The notes below the pieces were generated by a model. That model did not search any database. It saw only the letters and a list, made by a program, of their open reading frames with translations, and was not told the DNA's origin. A stretch of DNA of 64,000 bases from Conoideocrella luteorostrata (lineage: Eukaryota; Ascomycota; Sordariomycetes; Hypocreales; Clavicipitaceae), in the NCBI GenBank assembly GCA_032433595.1, contig JASWJB010000026.1:62001-126000 (forward strand). The letters are read 5' to 3'. This document shows positions 23,092 to 34,401 of this stretch, one piece after another. Each line of letters opens with the position of its first letter. Position 1 is the stretch's first letter. Both the position numbers and the translations under genes were made by a program.

Positions 23092-26000
23092 TCATTCATA
23101 CCGGAGTTGTAATAACGCCGTCATCTTCTTCAGTAAGTCCGGTATCGAAAATGGCTTGGACACCACATCATCCATGCCCGCCGCTTTGGCGTCCATAATC
23201 TGCTGATCACGGACATTAGCAGTCACGGCAATGACGGGAACATGGCTTGCAATTTCACGCCGACCCTGCATCGCTCGAATTTCGCGAACACACGTCAAGC
23301 CGTCCATGTTGGGCATTTCGAGATCCATCAGGATCACAGATAAGTTCAACCCACTCTCGATGTAAAAATGCGTCTTCTTCAAAAAGGCCAGTGCTTCGAG
23401 GCCGTCGTTGGCCGCGTTGACCTGACACCCCAATTTTTTCAGCTGCTTTACGAGTACTTTTTGGTTGATCAGGTTGTCCTCCACCACGAGGATGTTGATG
23501 TGTTCGAGGTCAAACTCTGACAGAGTCGGGCTGGGAACGCCAAAGTCGGAACCAAGAACTTGTGGATGAGGACTGTCCTGGTGACCAGGCGTGACGCACT
23601 GGTCCAGGCTTCTATTGATAGGTTTGGCGGGTGGCTGAATGTGAAGAGGTCCAGTTGTGTCCATGGACGAGGGCAACGAGTCGCAACGTCTTGCTTGGAC
23701 ATAAAACACGAATACGCTTCCTTGTCCCGCAGTGGACGCAACTCCAATCTGTCCACCATGAAGTTCTGTCAGTCTCCTGGAGATGAAAAGACCCAGGCCA
23801 CTCCCTCCATATATCGCGTGGGTTCGTGGCGAAGCTTGCTTAAATCGCTGGAAAAGTATTTGCTGCTCCTCAGGAGACAGACCGCAGCCTGTGTCTTGGA
23901 CCTTGAAGCAGACGTAAAGCAGCTCTCCCCTTCCCCAGTCTCTAGAGTTTGTGATCTGTGTTCCGGCCGTTTCCGACGACGCAAAGCGGAAACCAGCCAC
24001 GTAACTCTCGGTGGGGGGGTCGACTGAAGCCGTAGTCGCGATGGTGATGGTTCGATTGGCGGATGGAGTTGTGAACTTAATGGCGTTGGATATCAAATTG
24101 ATGAGAATCTGCAGAACACGGCCAGGATCGAGCATAACCCAGTCTGTTTTGACCTCACCATGAACTGGATTCGATTCGAGAACGACCCGAAAGTCATTCG
24201 CTTGTAATTCAGGCTCGAACATCTTGACAGCTCGTTTCAACACCGCAGCCGGTTGTGCGGCGACTGGTGTTATTACAAGCAAATTTGAATCAAGTTTCGA
24301 GATGGTGAGGACGTCATCGACAATCGCCTTTTGATGCTGAACGCAAAGTGAAATAGTTGATGCAGCTTCCAAACAGGACGTCACAACTTCGGTCGGGGGA
24401 CTGGCCACTTTTTTGTTATACTCGCCAAGAGAGGCTAGGATATCATCGGCACATTGAAGAATGGCGCTCAGGGGGTTTCTCATCTCATGAGATGTGATGT
24501 CAATGAACTCGTTTTGTCTTCTCCTCATCTCCTCGGCTTCCTGCAGCCGGCGGTTCTGTAAACCTTGGGCCCATTTCAAGTGCGAGATGTCGGTAATAGA
24601 AGCCATGATGGATCGCAGGGAGCCATCACCGTTTAGTTCGACATGGCCTGTAAATAGAGCCCAGTGGTCCATAACTTCTTCCCTTAAGTCAGATTCGGGA
24701 TGGCGTTTCTTGAGCTGCAGTTCTCCTGACCAGGAAACTTGCTCGTCATGCATTCGGGTCCAGGCGTGCCGGATTACGCCCATGCTGGTCTCAGCGATAA
24801 AATCCATCCATGACAATTCATATTGGGACTCTCTCAAATGTCCTGTCATCTCATAAAATTGCTCGTTTGCTTCGAGTAAGACGCCGTCTGGGCTGATCAA
24901 AAACATGCCCAGCAGCGACAGCTCTGTCATGCGACGCATACGGCTCGCTTGCAGGTTCAGCTCCTGTTTGAGGTGCTCCTGTTCCAGAGCTGCTGCTTCT
25001 GCGGCGTCTCGGCTGCGGTGAACTTCAGATTCGTAGAGTATGACTGAGGCCAACGAGGTAGCCAGTTGTCGATTGAGCATCCGAACAAACGCCTCGTACT
25101 CGCTATCATAGATTCTGTGGGGGGCAACACCAAGTACTAAAAAGGCCAACACATTGTCTCCGTTGGTCGGTCGTACTGGGAAGATGATGGCCTGACGACA
25201 AGGATCACCAAATCCACGCCACTGGAAGTCCCTCAGCAGGTCCTCGGGGAGCGTGCCGTCCCGGGTATTGAGAACAGTCGGCTCCCTGGTGCGCATAGCT
25301 TTTCGGAATGACGGAACAAAACCCTCAAGACTGCGCTTCAGATCGAGCTGGGGAGGGCTTGCAGGGTGGCCGTCTGGTACTCCCAGTGCACCTTCTAAAT
25401 GGCAACACCTGGGTGACACTGTGCTTCCCGATGACATGGATGTATCGTCGGTATCTTCACTTTCGCCAACAGAATACAGTAGCGCAAAGGGGACATCGTA
25501 ATGGTTGTCATCAAGGCTTTCCAAAACGCAGGCCCAAAACTTCTTGACCGTCTTGGCTTGAGAAGTTCGCTCGCCCAGCTGGTTCACTGTTTGCATCCTC
25601 CGTTGGCCTACAACCTCCTGAGTTGTTTCAAAAGGGGCATTGTAGAACCCCAGAATTCGGGTAGTCCCTCCATACAGTGGAGTGAATGACCAGCTATAAA
25701 AGGTCTCCTCGACGATGCCTTTTCGGTTGATAGGCAAGTAGTCGCGATCCTTGCGGACGCTTGTACCAGTCCGAGCACATTCGGCGAAGATAGGACCAGC
25801 GTAGTCCCATAGTTCGGCAAAGGGGCCAGAGAATCCCGTGCCCATTAGGGCCGGATGTTTGTTTCCGGCAACTTCTGCAGCATACGCCTCGTTATAGAGC
25901 ATGGTAAGTTCGCTCCCCCAGAAAAGAGCAGCCGGATGAGGGTTTGACATGCACAGGTTCGCTACCTGGCGAAACTCGGGAGACCAGTCGTCCATCGGGC

Positions 26001-26760
26001 CTAAGGGGGTCTTGGCCCATTCGACCGAGCGAGCGTATTTCAGATGTGGTGACAGTAATCCCTTGGGTTTGGGCACGGTCCAGTCGGTGACGGCCATTTC
26101 AGGTGATGTGAGAAGAATAGACGATGAGTATGATGACAAGCCCGTCTCATCGGAATTGGAGCCCGTCATGGATGGTATGTACGAAGTTAGAGTAGGCTGC
26201 GAGATGTCGCTCTGGGTGTTGACGGACCCGATTATTCCACTGTTGGCGGTCACATCCTGCTTAGGACCGTCCAGCGGCTCGTCGGCCATGGGGTTAGTGT
26301 CCTGGCACGTTATTGGGGGTGCTAGACTGTCTATATCCTGTTTGCGCCATGCTTGATTGCCACTGACGAGCCTCCATCGATGGCGCACAGTTGAGCCCGT
26401 CCAGAGCACGTTGTTGTACAAAAACGCCACGGGAAAGACATCCTTGGACACGTCGTGGGCTGTGACACTCTCAGACCACTCCAAGAACTCTAGGAAGGCT
26501 TGTGTTGGATTCCCCGACGGCAGTCCCGCTGCGTCGATCCCAAGAACAGACTCGTAAAGGCGTTCGTGCAGTCGTAGGGCCTCGTTGCAAAACACAGGAT
26601 GAATAGTCTTGAAGATGGTGTCCCTGGATCCGATAGACTCCACGTCAGGGTCGAGGTCAAGGACGAAGGTCGGTCGAGAGTCAGCGTCTAGGATCTCCCG
26701 CAGTGACAGGACGTCGAAATCGGCTTGCGCATCGGGATACGGACCGTGACAACCCATTGA
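23092..26760 (-). CDS. Hybrid histidine kinase (PAS-HisKA-HATPase-REC)
   Basis: Single exon. The frame is open to an ATG at 26982, but the upstream 74 residues are Arg-rich and unlike a domain, so I start at MGCHGPYPD (26760), giving 1222 residues. A GAF/PAS-like sensory region holds MSNPHPAALFWGSELTMLYNE near residue 270, and a PAS domain lies at about 605-700 (SLLGMFLISPDGVLLEANEQF). The HisKA H-box is ITSHEMRNPL with phospho-acceptor His758. The ATPase has the N box NLISNAIKFT near 885, the G1 box DTGCGLS and the G2 box GGSGLGLFISRRL. The C-terminal receiver (about 1088-1222) has phospho-acceptor Asp1146 in LMDLEMPNMDG and the conserved Lys in VSKPFS. All catalytic residues are kept, so it should be a working phosphorelay sensor upstream of an HPt protein. 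It is soluble, with no membrane segment; the signal is unknown. Confidence 0.93.
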   Translation of the reverse strand, partial: SMGCHGPYPDAQADFDVLSLREILDADSRPTFVLDLDPDVESIGSRDTIFKTIHPVFCNEALRLHERLYESVLGIDAAGLPSGNPTQAFLEFLEWSESVTAHDVSKDVFPVAFLYNNVLWTGSTVRHRWRLVSGNQAWRKQDIDSLAPPITCQDTNPMADEPLDGPKQDVTANSGIIGSVNTQSDISQPTLTSYIPSMTGSNSDETGLSSYSSSILLTSPEMAVTDWTVPKPKGLLSPHLKYARSVEWAKTPLGPMDDWSPEFRQVANLCMSNPHPAALFWGSELTMLYNEAYAAEVAGNKHPALMGTGFSGPFAELWDYAGPIFAECARTGTSVRKDRDYLPINRKGIVEETFYSWSFTPLYGGTTRILGFYNAPFETTQEVVGQRRMQTVNQLGERTSQAKTVKKFWACVLESLDDNHYDVPFALLYSVGESEDTDDTSMSSGSTVSPRCCHLEGALGVPDGHPASPPQLDLKRSLEGFVPSFRKAMRTREPTVLNTRDGTLPEDLLRDFQWRGFGDPCRQAIIFPVRPTNGDNVLAFLVLGVAPHRIYDSEYEAFVRMLNRQLATSLASVILYESEVHRSRDAAEAAALEQEHLKQELNLQASRMRRMTELSLLGMFLISPDGVLLEANEQFYEMTGHLRESQYELSWMDFIAETSMGVIRHAWTRMHDEQVSWSGELQLKKRHPESDLREEVMDHWALFTGHVELNGDGSLRSIMASITDISHLKWAQGLQNRRLQEAEEMRRRQNEFIDITSHEMRNPLSAILQCADDILASLGEYNKKVASPPTEVVTSCLEAASTISLCVQHQKAIVDDVLTISKLDSNLLVITPVAAQPAAVLKRAVKMFEPELQANDFRVVLESNPVHGEVKTDWVMLDPGRVLQILINLISNAIKFTTPSANRTITIATTASVDPPTESYVAGFRFASSETAGTQITNSRDWGRGELLYVCFKVQDTGCGLSPEEQQILFQRFKQASPRTHAIYGGSGLGLFISRRLTELHGGQIGVASTAGQGSVFVFYVQARRCDSLPSSMDTTGPLHIQPPAKPINRSLDQCVTPGHQDSPHPQVLGSDFGVPSPTLSEFDLEHINILVVEDNLINQKVLVKQLKKLGCQVNAANDGLEALAFLKKTHFYIESGLNLSVILMDLEMPNMDGLTCVREIRAMQGRREIASHVPVIAVTANVRDQQIMDAKAAGMDDVVSKPFSIPDLLKKMTALLQLRYE

Positions 26761-27411
26761 GACTCGTAGAGAGTCGCGGCAGTCGCGACAGCGAGCCACA
26801 AAACGGCTCTTCCGTGCGTGCGTGCGGCGCAGTGCAGCCCGGCGCTGATGAAGAGGAATTGAAACTTTGCTGAGTAAAGTTTTATGCCAGCCGTGGCACT
26901 CACGCCAGTTTCGATCACGCTTACCGGCGGCAACCATTTCGATCTCGATCTCGATCACGGGCCAACGCCGGTTAAAGTTCATTTCTCGCGATAGTCGATA
27001 CTAACTACTCCGCGCTCCGTACAAGTGGGCGCAGGCCCGCGTCCGTCTGTGCTACAGCGACGGCCGATTGCTCGCGCCAAAAAAAAAAAAAAAGGTTAAT
27101 AAAATAGAGACGAGGGCGAGCTCCGATAGCACAAACCACCAAGGTGCTCAAGTGAAAAACGTCATCTGTTGGGCTTTGTGCATGCACATCAATAACATCA
27201 TCGGTGCATCGATGCTGTACGTAATAAACGTCCGTAATGGTTGGGATGTATTGGCCATTTGAGCTACCTTGGCACGAAAATAAATATTATTTGACATATG
27301 GCATATGCAACAAATAGCCTACGATGCCATCCGCAAACCCAGCTCCGCCGCGAGTTAACACAAGTCTAGGCTTTGAGTTGCCTGCAAGCCGCTTGCTTCA
27401 TATCGTGAACA
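26761..27411. other. Intergenic, histidine kinase promoter side
   Basis: Contains partial TACTCCG-type motifs at about 27005-27021, a run of 15 A at about 27079 and AT-rich sequence to 27411. No gene was recognised. Part of 26761-26982 may be coding if the kinase uses the upstream ATG. Confidence 0.4.
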
Positions 27412-27894
27412 TCAGCTAACCTGCTTCGAAACGACAGGCATCTTCCTCTTCTTAAATATGTCCTCAGTCCAATCTACCAGCGCGTATCCCGTGACGTTAA
27501 ATGCGAAGCCCCCAGACAAGAATTGATGTGACACCCACACATCCTCTAGCAGTCCATCTTGCTGTCGTGGGAGTCTTCTGAAGAAAACAGCGCCTGTGTG
27601 AACTTCATCCGGGCTGGGCGCACATTTCCTCCAGTCGTCAGGCTCTGTATGGCCTCGCCAGCAGGTGACCTCAAAAGAGGGGGCTGTCCTGAAGTAGTTG
27701 GCAGGGGCTGAGATATCAAAACCGCCGTTGAAAAAGCCCGAAGATGCGTCCCATGACCAGACGCTATCTATGCTCCAGTTGATGTCTGCTCTGGTTGAAT
27801 TGGACCTGCCTGCATCTTCAGTCAACTGGCTTTTCGGAAGACCCATGGCTAGGGAAGCAAGGACAACCGGCCCGAGGATACACTTATAAAACAT
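27412..27894 (-). CDS. Small secreted protein of unknown function
   Basis: Single exon of 160 residues. It starts MFYKCILGPVVLASLAMG, a good signal peptide with a likely cut after Ala-Met-Gly near residue 18. The mature part is about 140 residues with two Cys (in VTCWRG and KCAPS), two N-glycosylation sequons (NST, NVT), and several Trp and aromatic residues (WSIDSVWSW, DVWVSHQF). The tail is basic (KKRKMPVVSKQ). It has no internal repeat or recognised domain. Size and secretion fit a small extracellular or effector-like protein, but the low Cys count argues against a classic Cys-rich effector. It sits alone next to the histidine kinase. Confidence 0.65.
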   Translation of the reverse strand: MFYKCILGPVVLASLAMGLPKSQLTEDAGRSNSTRADINWSIDSVWSWDASSGFFNGGFDISAPANYFRTAPSFEVTCWRGHTEPDDWRKCAPSPDEVHTGAVFFRRLPRQQDGLLEDVWVSHQFLSGGFAFNVTGYALVDWTEDIFKKRKMPVVSKQVS

Positions 27895-29470
27895 TGCGGA
27901 TAATAGTATGAGGTCCGTTGGTGTGAGAGGATCTTCATGCCAAGAATGGCATGCGGGTGCAGTGGTACCTTTCTATCTCACCACAAAGGAACATGCCAAT
28001 TTATGTATTAAGTAGAGACGCAGTCTGAACTTGACGAAATCACTGTCATCTACATGACTTCTCATCACGGTACATTGCCCTGTCACAATACAACAATGGC
28101 TTGTAACAAACCGTAACCCTGGCCCGCCCGAAGATGGACCCAATACTAGGGAGACATCAATATTCCCCGCACATCCAGCTCATTTTGTCGCTGATGTCCA
28201 CTATGACCATTATATCTGCGCAAGAAATATGCATGAATCTTCATGCGGCGGAATGATTACGACCCGGTCATGCTTGTAGAACTATTTGTTCCGGTAGTCC
28301 CTGTAAAATCAGGCGGTCATCATTCGACCAAAAGGAAGTATACTACCCTCGGCAAGCAGCCGATAACATGTGAGTAGAAACCTAATACGCGGGCTTCTCG
28401 TGGACTAATCATCGCAGTCTGTGAGGAAATAATTATGATGTGAAGCATGTCGAAGTAGGAAATATGTTGTCAGGAAGGACCCATCTCCGCAGCACAACAT
28501 CGTACGATAGGACTCGTGACATGAGAAATTTCCTCAAGTCAGTAGCTACTAATTAGTAATTTGCTGTGGTAACGTTGTCTGTGCTTCTTGTTCTGTATTC
28601 CTAGTAAGTGTGCGGCGGCGGCTTACTCTCCAGTTCCCACGCCTATTACCTCAACCAGATCGCCCGCCGGTTCAGCCTCAGCAGGGCTAATTAATGAAGG
28701 GACTTGTTTTTGGAGAGTATAGTCTGAGCTTGATCTTCTTTGTTTCTTATGTATGACATATCGCAGGTATTGTATCCTCGGGTAGAATAATGGCCAGCTT
28801 TCAGACCATCCAAACTGAATCCAATGAGAGATCCGGCAAGAATTTAACAGATGTGGTGTATCGCCTCCGAAACATGCTTGAATTTTAAACTCAGTAATTC
28901 GTAGGCGAAGTCTCCAAACTGTCCATTATCATGCACCACAGGTATACTGGCTATGACCAGCCTTTCATTATCAACTGCGCCAAATGCACCGGACATCGCT
29001 GACCAGAGTGACCTTGGGTTCCCCTCCGTATATAGAGATACATTGCTGGCAGCATGATGTCACCCAGGGTCTCTGCGGGTATTTGATGATGAGCGATGAG
29101 GAGTCGGGCTTGGATACTTTAGCCTCGCAATCGTGTTCGCTAGAGCAACACCTGGTCCATGGGTGGATATTCGCATAAGACACTCGCGATATTACATAGA
29201 TATCTGCGAGCGCTAACAAAAGAGGGCTGAACTCAGGGCAATTTATATTACCATTGATTCTTCTGGAAACCGTTCATGTGCCGTTTCTATGCCTATAAAC
29301 TCAATGCAGTGACGACTACAGTCAGGACGTGAGCCCACGGTGCCAGCTTCTCTATCAACGTGGCTCTGTCATTCTTCTCGTAGAGTTGCTTCTTGTATCC
29401 AAGCGTCTTATTTCACAAAGGAGTTTCATCATTGCTCGTCAAGCAGCTAGTCAAAGCGACCCATGGTTCT
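27895..29470. other. AT-rich intergenic region
   Basis: No recognised gene. A plus-strand frame at 28984-29178 has some coding-like composition but no domain. Several stretches (28000-28900) have stops in all frames. Confidence 0.4.
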
Positions 29471-29875
29471 TTAAACAGACGTACAAAAAGAAAAGGCTAC
29501 GATTGCCCATTCTTCCGGTGTTTGCCCAACAGCATGGTTAGTTCTGCTTTCCACCTTCGACATCGATGATTCTCCAAGCTTAGACAATTCGAGCGAGTCA
29601 AAAGACGTCTGATGTGAAGTTGTAAAGATCTTGATGATATCTTCGCACTGTCTACGTTCAGTCATAGTCTGCGTGACCTCAAACCTAACTTTCCATGATT
29701 GCCTATTAATTCTCAAATCTTCGAACAGACTGATCTCGCTCTCCTTAGTAATCTCTATTACCATAATCTGGCCATAATGGCTTCCGAAAGATAAAAAAAC
29801 TTGCCAAAGCATTTGGTGAAGCGGCAAACTGCATCGTAAGTCTAAGCCATCGCCCCACCCACTTCTTCCACACAT
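29471..29875 (-). CDS. Hypothetical protein or gene fragment
   Basis: A 134-residue frame starting at MCGRSGWGDG. The central part (IEITKESEISLFEDLRINRQSWKVRF, then RRQCEDIIKIFTTSHQTSFDSLEL; each quoted only in part of its run) has the residue mix of real protein rather than random frame. No domain was recognised, there is no signal peptide, and no extension by splicing was found upstream. It may be the tail of a longer lost gene, since the surrounding block (27.9-35 kb) contains other broken genes. Low certainty. Confidence 0.3.
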   Translation of the reverse strand: MCGRSGWGDGLDLRCSLPLHQMLWQVFLSFGSHYGQIMVIEITKESEISLFEDLRINRQSWKVRFEVTQTMTERRQCEDIIKIFTTSHQTSFDSLELSKLGESSMSKVESRTNHAVGQTPEEWAIVAFSFCTSV

Positions 29876-30401
29876 TGTCACCTAGGCTTCTTACGAGGCA
29901 GTCTTTCGTCATTAATTTGCTTCATGGGATGCCTATAGGGAGAAGCGGCAGGTTATTTGGCTGGCAGTCGGCCATCTACTAACTTCAATCACAAATTTGT
30001 TCTTAATTTTGCCTTGATTTCTCATGCGCCAGCCAATTAAGACTCCGTTTTACGCAACGTAACGACGCAGCATTACCCTGCTTGCGGGATTTATGGTTAG
30101 AAAAGGCTATTCAATACTAGTAAGCAGATTCTCTTCCCCTTGTTCTTGCTAGTATGTGTGGCAGGAATATCGGGGAAAGGGCAACATCGTTTAATAGACA
30201 TAAAGTCTACTAGTATGTCACTACAATTTTACTTGTGTGGTCTCACTTGACTATTACGTGGAAAGAGGGGCTAATGCTTTGACGAAGACAGGTCATGAGA
30301 TTGACGTGCTTGTACAGTACTACGGCGCTACTACGGCGCTACTCCCGCAAGAACGGTAGGAAGAATATCGGAAGTTATTGTGGATTGGAACGGCAGCGAA
30401 G
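29876..30401. other. Upstream region of the TPR-CHAT locus
   Basis: A plus-strand frame at about 30200-30360 (VSLDYYVERGANALTKTGHE) reads like protein but ends in a stop just before the TPR region. It may be a relic of the missing N-terminal domain of that gene. No promoter element is clear. Confidence 0.35.
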
Positions 30402-33400
30402 ATGGCAGATCTCGACGAGATGATTCGAATTTCCCGAGAAGCTGTTGATGCAACACCTGGTGACCACGACCCCGACAGGGGGAGTGCTTTATGTACTCTT
30501 GGATACCAACTCCATGGCAGATACATCAGAACAGGAGCAATGGAAGACCTTGAAATGGCTATCCAGGCTACACAGGAATCTGTTAATGCGTTACCGAAAG
30601 GTCATCCAGACCGAGCAAGGCCGCTACATAATCTCGGGGTTCAACTTGACGAAAGATACACCAGAACAGAAGCATTGAAGGATCTCGAAGGGGCAATCCT
30701 AGCTACACAGGAATCTATCGATGCGACACCAGAAACTAATCCAATTACTATAAGCAATTTGGGAAATCAATTTTACAACAAATTCCGCAGAACAGGAGCA
30801 ATGGAAGATCTGCAAGCGAGCCTCCAGGCTACACGAGAATCTATCAGTGCAATTCCAGGAGACCACCCAGACCGAGCAGAATGGCTGGATCATCTTCAAC
30901 AACGACTTTACCTTAAGTACAAAAAAACAGAAGCGATGGAAGATCTTGAGGAGACTGTCCAGGCCGCAAGAGAATCTGTCGATGCAACAGCAAAAGACCA
31001 TCCAGCCCGTATTTTGTATCTACGTAATCTCGGAGCTGCACTTGGCAATAAATACTCAAGAACTAAATTAATGAGTGATCTTGAGGAAGCTACTCGGATC
31101 ACGCAAGAAGTTGTGGATATGACACCAAAAGACTCTCTAGAACGCGCCTCGGTGATATACAATCTAGCAGTTGGATTTGGCAGCAGATACCAGAGAACTG
31201 GAGTATTGGGCGATCTTCAAGAGGCTATTTTGCTTGCACGAGAATCTGTAGACGCAACGCCTGAGGGCCATCCAGATCGCGCTTTACGTCTATGTAATCT
31301 CGGGGTAAGACTTGGCAATAGATACTCAAGAACTGGGAAAATTGGCGATCTCGAAGAGGCTATTCTGTTTGCACAAGAAGCTCTGGACGCAACGCCAAAG
31401 GACTATCCGAACCGTGCCCAGCGGTTAAACAGTCTTAGCAATAGACTTGCCGACCGATTTGAGAGAATTGGAATTATGGAGGATATTGAAGAGGCTATCC
31501 GGCTGTTACGAGAGGCTATAGATGCAACGCCAAAAAAACCATCTAAACCGTGCTTCTTTGTTAAAAAATCTAGGAATTGTGCTCAGCCAGAGATGCGCAA
31601 GAACTGGAGCAAAATCCGATCTTGAAGAGGCTATTCTTTTCGCCCGAGAGGCTGTGGAAGTAACACCGAAAACTCACCCGAACCGCCACTTGTATCTGAA
31701 TAATCTCGGAAATATGCTTCATAATAGATACTCGAGAATTGGGATAATAGGCGATCTTGAAGAGGCTATTCAAATCACGCAGGAAGCAGTGAGAGCAACG
31801 CCCAAAGGCCATCCAAACCGCCTGTCGCACCTGAACAACCTCGGAGGCAAACTTAGCGACAAATACTTAAGTACTGGAGCAATATGTGATCTTGACGAAG
31901 CTATTCGGCTTACACAAGAGGCTGTGGGTGCAACGCCAAATGACCATCCGAACCGCGCTCTATGGTTGAACAATCTTGGCACTAGACTTAACGATAGATA
32001 CTTGAGGACTGGCTCGATAAGATATCTCGAAGATGCTGTCAGAGTTTTTCAAGAAGCTGCGGCCGCAACGCCGAAACACAGCCCAAACTACGCTTCGGTT
32101 TTGCATAATCTCGGAGCTAGACTCGGCGACAGATACTTAAGAATAGGAGCAATAAGCGATCTTGAAGAAGCTATTCAAACTATAAGAGAAGCTATAAAAA
32201 TAACACCAAAAGATCATCGAGATATGCTTTACAGTTAAATAATCTCGGACTTAGACTTGGCGACAAATACTCAAGAACTCGAGCAGAGTGCGACCTTGAA
32301 GAGGCCATTCGGGTTACACAAGAAGCTATAGAAATAACGCCACACGATAATCCAGATCGTATCTTCAGTTAAATAACCTCGGCATTAGACTTGGCGAAAG
32401 GTACAAAAGAAGTAGAGCAAAAGGCGATCTTGAGAAGGCTATTCAAGTTACACGAGAAGCGGCGAACGCAACGCTAAAAAGTCATCTACACTATGGCCAA
32501 ATTTTACGAAACCTTGGACAAAACCTTCTCGAAAAATTCCAAGAAGCCCAATCTACAAACGACCTCGAAGAGGCTATTCAAATTTTACGAGAATCGGTGG
32601 ACGTAATGCCGATAGACTATCCTAGCCGCGCGTCATCGTTAAACTATCTCGGACTTGCACTTAGTTACAAATACGTAGAAACTGGAAGAATGTGCGACAT
32701 CCAAGAGGCCATTTCGTGTCTCCAAATATCTTTGCATCAGTCCAGCACAGATAATTTTACCCGGATAGTGGCTGGTCGAATACTCCTCCACGCTTATGTT
32801 CGAATTCAAGACTGGCAACAAGCCTACGATGCCTCGTCCACTGCCGTTCACTTCACCTCGAAATTAACAGCACGGTCACTTAATGCTTCTGATAAGCAGC
32901 ATATGCTTGCCAAAGTGGTTGGGCTTGCTTCCGATGCAGCAGCAGCAGCATTACACGCAGGGAAGGGGCCACTGAATGCGCTCGCTTTGCTCGAAGAAGG
33001 TCGTGGTATTTTGGCAACATCTCTTGAAGACATGCGGATAGAAGTTGGTGATCTACAAGATAAGCACCCTGACCTTGCAATGCAGTTTGCCCGTCTTCGG
33101 GAGGAATTAGATCAACCCATCAACCGCAATGTCTTCACCGCGGAGGAGACAAGTAACTCTTGGCAGGCTCAGGCAAGCCAGCGGTACAAAAGAGGTACTG
33201 AACTAGACGCTCTTATCCTCAAGATCCGCCAACAAAGTGGATTTGAGAACTTCTTGCTGCCCCCTAATGAAGGAGATATGCGAGCTGCGGCAGGATTTGG
33301 ACCTATTGTGGTAATCAACGTGAGTCCGCTCCGCTGCGATGCTATCATTATCGAGCCCCAACAAATAAGGCTTCTACCTTTGCCTGGCTTGAGTTTCGAA

Positions 33401-34369
33401 GCCATCGCAGAAAAAGTCAAGGAGAGCAATCTGGGCTGTCCTAGGATTCTCGAATGGCTATGGGATGCATTCGCGAGTGCCATTTTAGATTCATTAGGAT
33501 TCAAGCAGCCTCCTGGCGACGATGACTGGCCTCATATCTGGTGGATACCAACAGGAGTGCTGACAAAATTCCCTCTTCATGCTGCGGGATATCACAGCAC
33601 GGGCTCCAAGAAGGCAGTCATGGACAGAGTCATGTCGTCGTATAGTTCATCTATCAAAGCGATCATACATGGCCGTCGACGTAATAATCCGGAAGTCCTA
33701 TCTACCTCGAGCAAGGGCAAGGCACTTCTTGTCTCGATGCAAAATACGCCCGGATGTGGGCAGCTTCCCTGTGCGGCTGACGAAGTGGCAGTAGTACAGC
33801 ACCTTTGCGAGTCCATGGGGATCAAAACTATCAAGCCAGAGCCGCGAAAGAGCGAAATAATTCAACACTTACCGGAAAGTAGACTCTTTCATTTTGCTGG
33901 CCATGGGTATACGGATCATATTGATCCGTCCGAGAGCCACCTGGCTTTGGCTGACTGGCAGAGCAATCCACTGACAGTCGGTTCACTTCTGGAAATAAAC
34001 CTTCGCCAACAATCACCATTCCTTGCCTATCTCTCGGCCTGTGGGACGGGCGGGATCCGTGATCAGAAGTTCATGGATGAGAATGTTCATCTAATCAGCG
34101 CATGTCAACTAGCTGGCTTTCGGCACGTGATTGGTACTCTGTGGGACGTGAACGATTCGATCTGTGTAGACATGGCAAAAATTACATACGAGGTCATGAT
34201 GGTTGGAGGGATGAGTGATAAATCTTTATGTTTGGGACTGCACGAAGCGTCGAGAGAACTCCGAAACCGTTGGTTGAATGATGGACCAAGGAGAGACGCC
34301 ACTCTCTGCGAAAGCAGCGAGGAAATGATCACAGCACGTTGGGCTCCTTACGTTCACTATGGCATCTAA
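30402..34369 (+). pseudogene. TPR-CHAT protease-like gene broken by three frameshifts
   Basis: The locus encodes about 17 copies of a 45-residue TPR-like unit (pattern DLEEAI...EAVDATPK.HPNRA...LNNLG.RLG.RY.RTG) followed by a CHAT domain (caspase-like, HetF-associated with TPRs). The CHAT part is intact: the candidate catalytic His is in FHFAGHGY (codon 33902-33904) and Cys in LSACGTGG (codon 34040-34042). The TPR part changes frame three times: one extra A in an A7 run at about 31532; one base lost at about 32222 (after HRD); one base lost at about 32360 (after DR). Read across the breaks, the repeat pattern continues perfectly, so these are recent single-base indels or sequence errors, not introns. 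The first ATG is at 30402, but the start of the protein may be missing. The 3' piece (32597-34369) alone could still give a CHAT protein. Confidence 0.85.
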
Positions 34370-34401
34370 GGTAAAATTTGCTTGGCTGCGGCTCAATCAA
34401 A

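Noticed and set aside
27068..27082. A15 run as a retroposon tail
   Set aside because: No target-site duplication or upstream retroposed sequence was found; similar A/T runs occur at 12580, 15731 and 63289.
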